Part shown: one piece after another, positions 37,801 to 46,200 of the stretch
Position numbering within the stretch: the first letter of the stretch is position 1
Layout of the letters: every line of letters begins with the position of its first letter
Assembly: GCA_918807975.1 (NCBI GenBank)
Contig: OU964934.1
Coordinates: 8,122,001-8,186,000, forward strand
Length of the DNA stretch: 64,000 nucleotides
Source of the DNA: Aplidium turbinatum
Taxonomy: Eukaryota; Chordata; Ascidiacea; Aplousobranchia; Polyclinidae
Direction of reading: 5' to 3'
Notes under the pieces: model-generated
The model's input: only the letters and a program-made list of their open reading frames with translations
Told to the model about the DNA's origin: nothing
Database searches by the model: none
Position numbers and translations under genes: made by a program

Positions 37801-38151
37801 TTTGTTTTATCACACAATCGCAAATCCCATACCATATAATTTGTTAAGAATCCGCATAAACCTATGGAAAGCTTGGAAAATTGATTTTGCGTTTAACCGG
37901 ATCATCCTTCTTCCAGTTCTCTTCAACGATCGGGCGGTCTGAATCCCTTCAATGTCTTCTTTCGATCCTTGCATCCTGATTTTAACCCAGAGCTTGTCGA
38001 CACCGATTTAGAAGAAAGAACCCATGGAGAAGACATGAGAGATAGAGTTCGATCTTTGGTGGATGCAATGAGGGATCTAATTCGAAACGTGACTCTTCCA
38101 ATCGCTGAAAATGATGAGGAACAAGAGGAGTTTGAGCAGGATTGGGACTGA
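22869..38151 (+). CDS. TCF25: TCF25 / NULP1 orthologue, complete, 15 exons
   Basis: Fifteen exons join in phase: 22869-22994, 24000-24161, 25281-25408, 26208-26393, 26769-26865, 27500-27599, 28500-28593, 32984-33076, 33899-34004, 34352-34519, 35066-35154, 36671-36829, 37077-37167, 37349-37428, 37917-38151. They give 637 residues (the human protein is about 676). In order: [11 protein letters not shown] start; acidic region; lysine-rich basic tract ([15 protein letters not shown]); [15 protein letters not shown]; the helical repeat region with [37 protein letters not shown] and [39 protein letters not shown]; and the acidic end EFEQDWD. In other animals and yeast (Rqc1) the family acts with Listerin and NEMF in ribosome-associated quality control and promotes K48 ubiquitin chains. 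That role is assumed from orthology. A possible ATTAAA poly(A) signal lies at 38432. Exon 2 could instead end at a nearby GT (24143), shortening the protein by six residues. Confidence 0.94.
23722..23905 (-). mobile_element. LINE family A fragment in TCF25 intron 2
   Basis: On the minus strand this matches the terminal part of the LINE ORF2 at 35575-35830 (GVEGL.V.DDE, then the C-terminal H-C cluster region), with heavy decay. It is antisense to TCF25. Confidence 0.55.
24506..24560. repeat. Partial copy of palindromic-core MITE
   Basis: 'TCTACAGACATTGAATTAAT' followed by 'GTAAAAATGATGGGTTTTAC' and 'TGTCTGGGG' matches the right half of the MITE at 38827-38914. It lies in TCF25 intron 2. Confidence 0.5.
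25012..25202. mobile_element. Short TIR element with TTAGGG-like interior
   Basis: The left end GTCGGAATGGCCCGTTTCGG and the reverse-complemented right end GTCGGGTCTGCTACTATTCG share the outer GTCGG and an inner TTCGGTGAGTCCGAT. The right side carries that inner motif in several tandem copies. Flanks share AATA. The interior has degenerate GGTTAG repeats (25105-25147). It lies in TCF25 intron 2. Confidence 0.6.
27720..27785 (-). repeat. Possible Penelope-like element 3'-end remnant
   Basis: On the minus strand the sequence reads 'TTGATAAAGTCAGTCGTG' then 'ACGAAACGTCGGAAATAAAA'. The paired 'GTCAGT...ACGAAACGTCGG' motif resembles sequence I associate with Penelope-like retroelement ends. No coding part is present. 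It lies in TCF25 intron 6. Confidence 0.3.
28120..28330 (-). repeat. Possible SINE in TCF25 intron 6
   Basis: The minus strand has a weak box A/box B-like pair ('TGGCGTAGCAAATAAGGCG' and 'CCCGGTTTAAGGT') followed by a GC-rich domain, 'ACGGCCGAGAGGAAGGAACT'. It differs in base composition from the surrounding AT-rich intron. The family is unknown to me. Confidence 0.35.
28976..32351 (-). mobile_element. Nearly complete hAT transposon
   Basis: The left end CAGGGATGGATCCAG and the reverse-complemented right end CAAGGATGGATCCAG form the terminal repeat. An exact 8-bp duplication, CTGCGGTG, flanks it (28968-28975 and 32352-32359). At 3,376 bp with one long transposase frame, this is the only element in the window that looks near-autonomous. 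It sits in TCF25 intron 7, antisense to that gene. Confidence 0.95.
29855..32080 (-). CDS. hAT transposase (TTF zinc finger, ZMYM1-like), 741 aa
   Basis: The protein starts [16 protein letters not shown], a basic nuclear-signal-like stretch, followed by a Ser/Asn-rich region with an internal 12-residue duplication (residues about 30-70). A TTF-type zinc finger follows (about 90-180: [36 protein letters not shown]). Next is the DUF4371/RNase H-like core (about 200-500; '[20 protein letters not shown]', '[11 protein letters not shown]', '[11 protein letters not shown]'), then the C-terminal dimerisation motif [20 protein letters not shown]. These proteins cut and paste their own element. The frame ends at VPY, just inside the dimerisation region. 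The next frame carries '[18 protein letters not shown]' down to a stop near 29733, which suggests one recent frameshift removing the last 40 or so residues. This is not a host gene unless expression shows otherwise. Confidence 0.92.
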   Translation of the reverse strand: MPATNILSYFRKRPRLHAPNSDPVPESDSNNRSSSNNNNSSQPDSSSNNNNSSQPDSSSSNTNERSSNTAHSSQTYLPNDIGSKESGPAQPILSVYPRDANITNPRYCKSFQKTWYRKHKWVIYSISNDKAYCHCCIHFSTHASGHQELAFTKEGFRNWSKAVGDQRKGLDKHARSAHHLQAEILWNNYHCNTVTIADRLVPYRAQLIETNRKYFRILLQYIQYFVLQEIPYRHLHEHDEDALNQGNFVELLKIPCETNPVFEDLRSSIMKQYSIHQDYWSKTIFNEFVEAMADEIRTQIGKSIAEAGMFFLVIDECKDKAGHEQLSLCVRYSVGSTAKERFIGLVRLSENFSAAAIAEKILPLLSALSADSVFLGLTTDGASVLFGVHSGVATRLRKVYGWIVNIHCTAHRLNLIIGQVVSQVLPSTLGVIKQLHSCFNALKTADTFEKLQKERNEKVRKVPGYIEVRWSSLFELTRTVVDRYQSILMTLAERSNDTDNQGIVCVGIYHKMANSAFVKDLLVFYKVIAQLQTLSKLLQERFINWHQACAEIRSTRKALTYLEENPSFVSSLVDSIKKTCEDCAIPLNTNSALYQTRSQSDELFEGDGNVQMHVQVQDTLKKVAQAVGNFFDDRYSTDNMKLLEGLDALDPRSDHYMSFEGAKLLIDRFGEALNFCETEVEMEMLKFNSGSGLADIKNVSSPCIMRLMQLRNTIAVSSAETERSFSCMNRIKSRMRSCVPY
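32677..32720. mobile_element. Single hAT-like end
   Basis: 'CAATGGTTTCCAACCTTGGG' resembles the hAT terminus CAGTGGTTTCCAACC. I do not find a second end in this intron, so it is probably a remnant. Confidence 0.3.
33483..33717 (+). mobile_element. LINE ORF2 C-terminal tail (family B)
   Basis: The frame at 33491-33709 encodes [20 protein letters not shown], then [10 protein letters not shown], '[12 protein letters not shown]' and a terminal EEGT. This is the standard ending of a group of non-LTR reverse transcriptases. A short (GAT)n tail (33705-33717) follows the stop, as at a LINE 3' end. The copy is 5'-truncated, in the sense orientation in TCF25 intron 8, and unrelated to family A. Confidence 0.8.
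33798..33842. repeat. Partial copy of palindromic-core MITE
   Basis: 'CCCAGCCAGCAAAGCAACG' followed by 'TTGATTCAACGTCTGCAGA' matches the left half of the MITE at 38827-38914. It ends about 55 bases before TCF25 exon 9. Confidence 0.55.
35575..36640 (-). mobile_element. LINE family A fragment in TCF25 intron 11
   Basis: On the minus strand, 36503-36216 encodes RT-tail sequence ('[18 protein letters not shown]', '[20 protein letters not shown]', '[15 protein letters not shown]'). Then 35942-35575 encodes the C-terminal region (an 'RLNRLSTGV'-like stretch, then 'CECGA' and 'TADHVINVC'). The frame is interrupted several times. This is the largest LINE piece in the window and shows how the pieces at 2335-2715 and 5400-6010 fit together. 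Confidence 0.7.
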
Positions 38152-38826
38152 GACACAAAAGTCCTTGAGATGAAAGCGACCTGTGATAGTGTATATGGGC
38201 TAAGGTCTTGGTCGTGTCTTGTGGGGACAATACTAGGCAAAGTAGGAAGATTATCGTCATGATGTTTGCGTGGCCGTTGGAAACTTTTCGCTGCCTTAAA
38301 CCACTTTTCCCAAACTTATTCAAAAAGATTTACCGAGTATTTAAACGTGTAGTTCCCTCCTTTTGTCTAGAAAGTTTTTTCATTTATGTTTGTTTAAAAA
38401 TGTAGTTTTAAAATAGAATATGTGTTAAACAATTAAAATAAGTTGCTTTGGCGTTTTAAGCCTTCTGAAAACCTCATCCTTACCTATGTTGCTGTCTACA
38501 GCAACCAGCAAAGATAAGCGTGTACAAAGAGTGTTTGTTGCTGTCGATTACCGTCCACCCGCGTTAGGTGTGAATTGGAAAACGTGACTCCTCTGCCGTT
38601 TGAGGTTTTGTGTTTTCTCAAAGCGTGTACGTTTTTGACAATGATTTCTCGTCAGGTAAAAGAAGTAGGATCTGATTCAAGTTTTTCACTCGGTGGAATC
38701 CACTGCATAAAGTGGTTTCTGCTCATAATCATTGATTTGAGCCTCTGCAACCGACTATTTATCCTTTCACTGCCTCGAGTTGCCGAACAAAAAGAAACTT
38801 TCGAACTGCCAACCTCTGCACATGTG

Positions 38827-38914
38827 CCCAGACAACAAATCTATCGTTTTTACATAGATTCAACATCTGCAGATGTTGAATTAATGTAAAAAAACAACTG
38901 ATTTGCTGTCTGGG
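38827..38914. mobile_element. 88-bp MITE with palindromic core
   Basis: The terminal repeats CCCAGACAACAAATC and, reverse-complemented, CCCAGACAGCAAATC match at 14 of 15 positions. A perfect 22-bp palindrome centred on CTGCAG occupies 38859-38880. TGTG flanks both ends and may be a 4-bp target duplication. It is the full version of the partial copies at 13228, 24506 and 33798. Confidence 0.8.
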
Positions 38915-38921
38915 TGTGCAG

Positions 38922-39030
38922 GTCTCACCAATGCAGTAAACGTGCACTGGACGGAAGGTCTACGTCTAAGATCTACCGTCGTCATCGACGCAGGCCTTTT
39001 GTTCAGTGCACGTTTACTACACCGGTGAGA
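38922..39030. repeat. Hairpin-forming inverted repeat
   Basis: The left arm 38922-38950 ('CAGTAAACGTGCACTG') and right arm 39001-39030 ('CAGTGCACGTTTACT') are near-perfect reverse complements with a loop of about 50 bases. It begins eight bases after the MITE at 38827-38914. Confidence 0.75.
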
Positions 39031-41238
39031 ACTTAAGGTGGAAACGGCAGCGCCCTGTCTGCAGTTATGTATAGTGGACGTGGTACATAATACGAAGCTA
39101 CTAGCATTACTTTCAGTGCAGGTTCCTTAGTCTATGGTTAAATATATCACTCTATCCATCGTGGACGTTTTTTCAATCGACCTACAACAACCCGTATTAC
39201 CAGTCTCTTCTTTCACTTGTTTGCGCCTTGTCTTGGTGTTTTTATTTTGAGAACGAGAGAGTATCCAGCAAACCCTGCACTTTCATGCCAAACTTAGCTT
39301 AATTCATTTTGAAACCAAACTTTAAATCGATGTTTATTGTGACGTACAAGCATTTACTTTTCTCCCAACATCACCTTTGATGGCATCTTAACAACGGACT
39401 TGTGTTGGTACTTTTGTGAAGAAAAAGGACTGAACAAACTATCGAATGTTTATGCTTTTAGATATGTGACGTTGAAACAGCGTAAGAACGATGTTCTTGT
39501 TTGTGGCTTGCGTTGTGTTTACTCATCCTGGTGTGCTTAGTAAGGTGTCGTGCAGTGTTTTCAATGAAATCGTTGGTGATTCTGCTTTATCAGCTTGGCC
39601 TGCAACCGATGACTTGATCGTCAGAAAACCATAATCGTTATCTATGTTGAAACAATTGTTTATCTAACAAATGTTGACTTACCCGTTTATCACTTTTTTC
39701 TCACAGGAAATCGTTTCCTGTCTGGCTTTTTATGACGTATCCGTCACTTCAAATTTTCCTAAAGGTCAGGAAATGAATGGAGTTCGTATGGAAGCGAATT
39801 GATATTAAAAAACTCTCATTCTATGATTGGTACTTGATCTTGCTGTTTCTTTGTTCGCTAAGCCAGGTGTAATGCAAATTCACCCAGCTGTAGGGCGCAT
39901 AATTATTACGGTCAACGTGGGAAAATCGTGGTAGGCTACTAAGTCCGTGTAATTATGGGGAATTGTGCATCTGAGATCCGACAGTCTTCGTTTCGAACGA
40001 ATGAGCCTTTTAGAACAAATTGCTTTCTTACCAACAAACGTAAGAAGTTGTACCTCGAAACGAAATATAGTAACTAACTAAACTTAAGGGTTTTCGTACA
40101 AATTCACGTGAAGGGTGTTGCTCACAATGTGAGCTAGTGTTCATCGCCTCGCACACACGCTATCAGCCATTAATTAAAAGAACCACATGCTCCAGTGGTT
40201 CTTCTGTTTGCATACCTTTCATACCGGTAATCACCTTTGTATCGACAGTCCGTAAGGCTACCGCGCCTACTTATCACTGGTTGCATGTTAGGGTTAGGAA
40301 TACTGCATTCTTTCAACCACCATTTTATTCAGGACAAGAAGAGTATATTTTATAAACTAAACTTTCATCTTTTATTATAAAAATAAAACGCTGTAGAAAA
40401 ATAGAGCATTCGAATACTGTACATAACAATTGAAGATCTATCAAAACACAAATACTGCAAGACTTAACCCACTACTCTTGAAGGGCAAATGGTAAAAGTA
40501 CGTAACAATGGAGGCCGATTTGTTTAACAAGCATAGGCTAATCTTCACATTACAAAAATCACTAGTAGCCTACAAGACGTTTATGCGATGAGCTACCATA
40601 ACAATGATAATCGCGTTTCATGATAACGCTTGTCTGCCATCCAATCAAAGAAACACACAGCAGTATTATAAAAAGCGGCAAATGCCCAGTGCCCACACCA
40701 ACTCATGCATTTTGTCATTAGATTTGTTCCATCGGCACTCAAGTCGAATAGCCTACTGTGGTGACTGCGTTGCCATTGTTATGAATAAATTACACTTGGC
40801 CACTACCGCATCTATCGACATAGAACTTTTTCCACGTTTGCCAGATTTATTTGACATTCTTCTATCATAGGCTGGCACTGATGCTTTATCTCCCCAGAAG
40901 AACGAATGTATGAACACCGTGCGCTACAAGCGCAGCATCAGAAGAGCTTGGTCATGTGTTATACTGTTGAAATAAAAGCTATTACTGTATATTCATCATG
41001 AAAAGTATGCCACTTTGACTAGACTTCATTTCGTTCGGTTTTCTTGTAGGGTAATATTACAATACTGTCAGTTACTGATGCCGTGTTATAGACTTGGGAC
41101 ATTGCAAGTTAAAGTGATCAGTATTGAATGTTCTGTAAGGATTTAAAAATATCCCACTGTGAGGAGATTTAGGTAATGTTTTGATCGTTGCACAATAAAA
41201 TTTACAGCAACAACTAATTTACAATTTAACCTTTAGGC

Positions 41239-43203
41239 CTACTTACTTTCTCTGATAAGAGCAAGCAAAGTCGGGGTTATCGTCGGTAAGTCTTCATAGG
41301 AATTGACGGATAAAACGCTTCCGACGGATCGAAATATATCCACAGCACCATCTTGAGGAAGCAGACTGACAAACACAAATCCGATATCTCTGGCATTTGC
41401 CTGATTAATGGCCAATCTAAATACCCTAAAAAGTAAGCAGGTTTTAACAAATCATGTTGTGTTAATCTGCCTAAATTGGCTACATTTCTTGGTATGTAGT
41501 ACAGGCTAGACTATTGCAACGAAAATTGGACATCCATTGCGCAGCAGGTAGGCCATTGTTAAACCGAGTGCTTGCAACAATTAAATTAATATCCGACAAA
41601 ACGCTTAGATACGGTACTCAGATCTTACAAAACGTAAGCATATTGAAAGAGTAGGACTGGACACACAAAAACTTGTCTCAAAACTAGACTAGCGAATTTG
41701 TTGCATCTTTTTTAGACAGATTAAAAAATGTGAAACACAACCTTGTGGTTTTGGTTCTTCTAGGTAACATTTCACTCTTTTGGAGTGTGAGAAGCTAGGT
41801 CAGTAAAGTTATCCTGTAGCCTATTAGCCTAAAAGCTCATAGAGTAATTTCCGCTTGTGTGAGCAAACGTTTCGAAAAAGTCAATACTACACCACAACAA
41901 AACCATGATTAGCTCGATGGCTTTTAAAATTAAAGTTTTAATATTAGGTTATGTTTGATTGCATAAAAAAAAAACAAAAAAAAACAGATTATTATCTACG
42001 ATTTGTTGGTAAGATAATTAGACAAAAATATAAAAATAATTTTAATTATATTAAAAAAAAATGTTTGATTGTAGGTTACATAGGCCACAAAAAAACAACA
42101 AATCTAAACATGGCGATCTTATTAGGCTACCTTTCGTTGGAAATGCCTCCTTCGTGTATGACAATCATGCGTCTTCTGGCAGCTGGAAATCTACTTTCAG
42201 ATACTTCAAAATTGCGCAAGGCTGTCAGCAAAATGGCTTGTGAAACACCGCTACCACCTCCTTCAAACTGTGCATAGAAGACACTTTTACCTCATAAATA
42301 AGATTTGACTAAGATTAGGGTTAGGCTACCTTCAATGCTTTTAAGAAAATATTGCTTAATTATGCAATTGGTCAGCAAACCAAAGTTGATAAGTTAAAAA
42401 TTAAGTTCTTTATAATCCATAGCCTACATCTAGTCTAGGTAGCCTATATATTTTTAAAAATAAATTTGTGCTTTTCCTTACTTGAGCAGTTCTCACCGCT
42501 GTCGCCAACCCCAAATTTGTACTTTCACTACCAAGACTGACAACTGTGTTTGGTGAAGTTCCGTAACTTACCTGAAAGTAATTAGGCATTAAATTCAACA
42601 AATCAATCTCTTATCTTTTTAGTTTGCGAGTTGAGGGATTACATTACAAGCGGCTGCACCCTGACGGCAGAAAATTTTGGCATCTTTACACTTGCAGATG
42701 ATGTTTGGTGGCACAGAAGTAAAACGATCTTTTACCAAGATAAATTTGGAAGGGCTTCTATCAAGAATGTGGCCATGTTAAGTCAGTTATGTTTTCTTCC
42801 CTGGGCACTAGCATAAACCTCTAGCTGCGCTTATGGCTCTACAGTAGTTTTGTCAGCTAGCACTTAGTGAATTTACAATACAGGCTACAATTGGCCTATA
42901 GGCTACTATTTAAGATTTAAATGACTGGTAACCTTCCGTAGAGTGTGGTTTTCATTTGCTGTTTTAATATAGTTTATAAGTATAACCAATAAGAAACTTT
43001 CAAACAATTAGCTTTAAAGCATTTTTCATTAACTGGCGTTGTTTTAACACAACTTTTACGTACAAGTCCAACTTGTTCATTGCCGTTATTCACTTGGAGA
43101 CTCATCGACAAAGTGGTTAACCAATCAATGACGAAGTTAAAGTTCTCAGCTTGAACCGACGCGGATGAGTCAACAACAAAAATTATGTCGAGAAGATTTA
43201 ATG
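41239..43203 (-). other. C-terminal VWA domain (exons 29-32)
   Basis: The exons are 43203-43064, 42571-42482, 42267-42131 and 41425-41239. The domain starts LNLLDIIFVVDSSASVQAEN, with the DxSxS metal-site motif, and continues QVGLVSYGTSPNTVV, then 'FEGGGSGVSQAILLTAL', 'RRRMIVIHEGGISNE' and 'ARDIGFVFVSLL', ending in LLALIRESK. The usual 'TDG' aspartate after strand 4 is replaced in 'HEGG', and the usual threonine in the second loop is Ser, so metal-dependent binding may be altered. Exon 29 follows 1.2 kb of intron that carries nested hAT elements (43368-44241). Confidence 0.82.
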
Positions 43204-46200
43204 CTGCAAAAAAATATAAACATACCGTGATATAAATAAATGGTGAAAAGGCTTTGTTACGTACGTGCAATCTATAGCATGCCGTAATGTAGCATACCTT
43301 CTATGAAGCTATAGCCTATTGTCTACATACGTTTTCAGGTTGCTGTATGAACACCAATGACTGCAGCCAGTGGCGTACGCAGGGGGGGGCATTGGGCCAT
43401 GCCCCCCCCCCCCCCCCCCCCCCCCTTAAAAATGTTTTAGTAGTTAACGACGTAGATTAAGGCAATTAATATGTTTTGCATTGCTCTGTCAAAGCAATTA
43501 CTGTAACAATGTTGTTTTATAGACTAAGCCAATACGAAATACATGGCCCAATCCACCTACCCCACCCCAGGTATGCCAATGTAGCATAGTGTTCTGTAAG
43601 CCTATTATAGTGATTAGTGAGAGAGAAATGGATAAAGTCTAAACTAAAACCATACCGGGATATCATGAAGACGTCTGGGATATCAATGGCCAGTGGCATA
43701 GGCAAAGGGGGGGGGGTGGGCCTTGGGGGTTACAACCCCACTTTGGCACGCGTGTGACGTCACGATATTGAGAATGATGCTTTCAGTTTCTTTGTGCTTG
43801 AGAATGATGGTTTCAGTCTAAAAAAAACTTGCCTAATTTTAAACAAAACTGCATTAAAAGAGCGAGTTTTGCCAATACCAAACATTCAAACATCTCAGCC
43901 AGGAATTAACAACAAGAAAACATAGAGACTTAGCTTTATTTCCGAAAAATGCCCAAGAAAATATGATCTTATCCTTTTGCTATGCCACCTGACAGCACCA
44001 TTTTACAGGAATATTCATACCCACATGTTTGTTGAAAATGCTCTCAGAATGCACCAAATTCAAAGTAATTTTTCAAAATTTTCTGCGGGAGGCCCCCCAG
44101 ACCCCCCGCCGCTGGGTGTCGTCTTAAGCAAAAACGCCGTCGGGCTTCGCCCGCCGGTCGTCAAAACCCCCCTTTCAAAATTCCTGGCTACGCTACTCTC
44201 AATGGCCCCCCCCCCTTGAGAAAATCCTGCGTACGCCACTGACTGCAGCAGTCTATGTCTGATACATAGGTTAAAAAAACGTCAGATTCAAAAAGATGCA
44301 TTCTTTTGTTTCATTGCCAGAGTCTAAGATAGGCTACAGTAATAAATTATACGGTATCAACATCGTTAAGCAGGAAAGTTTGTTAGTGAAGAATCACACC
44401 AATATGACAACTTACGACATGCATCTTCTTTGCATTGCTCAGTCATTTCCAGACACTGTTGGGGAAGATTGATTGGATTTCCTTGAATGCAAGTTCGTCT
44501 TTTTACTTGCACACCACTTCCGCATGTCACTGAACAAGGATCTTGTGTAAAAGTGGAAAAGGCCTGGCAGAGGTTTGCATTGCATGGAACAGTCTGTGAA
44601 AAGAGCAATATTTCTTTCAAAAAAGTTATATAAGCTAAATGAGTTGAAATACCATAAAATGGTCGAACGTGTTGCTAAATCTGACACAGTTATCTAATAC
44701 AAGATAATCAAGTATAGACATTTTCTCATTTATTTATTTTCTAGCTAATATACATGTGTATCAAATAAGCAGGCTGTGTCTTTTATATTAAATGACAAAA
44801 ATTCTGAAAGACCATGATCGCCAACGTCTATATCAGAGGCATATAACCATCATCATGTCTTATATGCTATATGATAATACTTACTGGATGGTAATACTTC
44901 ATAATCTTAACTTACCCTTCTTGAACTTTGCTCTCCTCCAGGACATTGATTGACAGCCACAGGATCGCCGTTTACATTTTGACAAGATCTCATTTCTTGT
45001 CTAATTCCAACCAAGCACTGCAGATCAAGACTCTCGCATTCTCCGTCTGAGCGCCAACTGCTCCACGATGCTTTTAAGAAATTATAATTTTATTTCAAAG
45101 ATTTTGAACTGATACAAATTTAAGAAGATTTGCTGCATATTTCTTATAGAGTCGTATGTGGAGAAAGTGTGGAAACCTGGATCATAAGGGAGAACGTGAG
45201 AAATCGGAAGAGTGTCGGAGACAAAATTTCAGAGTATGTGAGATCATAAAAGAGAGCGTGAGAGATTATAACGTAAGAATTGCAAAATATTGTCTTCAAA
45301 AATACAGGTTGAATAATGTATGTTTCCACCCTATTGGTGGTGCTCTATAGTTGTGCACTATAGGGCACCACTAAAAGGTGGAAGCGCGGAAATGCGGATA
45401 AGTCCCCGGCGTAAAATGGGGCATTATCTGCAGAACTGAAGAATTAATGTCGATGTAGAAAAGGTGAAAATTTGATGTAGCTACTATAGAAAAGGCAAAA
45501 ATCCGATCTTGGTGTCTATTCTACAAATGTACAGTACAACAAGCAATGCAGTCATGTTTAAAAAAAATTAAACTTCGTTTTATGGCTTCATAGATTCATT
45601 TAGGCCATAGCCTACTTTTCTATAGTTGTAAATCACGAGCAGAACCAGCATTTTATTTCCAAAAACCGTATCTTTCTCGTTTGTATTTTGTGATTGATTT
45701 TTTTTGCCTTGATAAATCATCTTAAATTGCCAGTTGTTACTTTAATCCGGCGGCATTGCTATATGTAGTACATTATAACTTAGACGCCAAGATTGGATTG
45801 CCGTCTTTTTTACATCGGCATTAATTCATTCAGCGGACAACGTGCCAATTTACACTGGGGAAATTCCAGCGTTTCCGCCTTTTAGCGGTGCCCTATACTA
45901 TAGGCGACGAAAACAAATCATAGTTTTATAACCTCAAAGTTGGAGCTGAAAGCAACATAAAAACCGATAAAAAACATACGACATTCAACTTCTTCGCATT
46001 GCTCAGTCATTTCCAGACACTGAGGGGGAAGATTGATTGGATTTCCTTGAATGCAAGTTCGTCTTTTAACACGCACACCACTTCCGCATGTCACTGAACA
46101 AGGATCTTGTGTAAAAGCGGAAAAGATTTCGCAAAGATTTTCATTGCATGGAACAGTCTGTAAAAATAAGTAATGTTTTTTTGTTTTTTTTTAAGCTACA

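Larger units (their letters stand above)
38152..41238. other. Intergenic gap between convergent genes
   Basis: TCF25 ends at 38151 (+) and the trefoil/TSP1/VWA gene ends at 41239 (-). Between them I recognise only the MITE (38827-38914) and the hairpin (38922-39030). A 47-codon frame at 39491-39634 has a hydrophobic start (MFLFVACVVFTHPGV) but no family match. Confidence 0.5.

Noticed and set aside
38575-38889. 104-codon plus-strand frame after TCF25
   Set aside because: It runs into the MITE at 38827 and shows no domain or conserved pattern.
40780-40905. Minus-strand frame with SVPAYDRRMSNKSGKRG
   Set aside because: It looks faintly transposase-like, but it is short and I cannot assign it to any family.
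40924-40963. Possible terminal exon of the trefoil/TSP1/VWA gene
   Set aside because: If spliced from 41247 in phase it adds one residue and a stop. The in-frame stop at 41239 is the simpler model.
43400-43426. Long C homopolymer as a functional element
   Set aside because: It lies inside a hAT-like element with G/C-rich ends, and its length is likely uncertain in the assembly.
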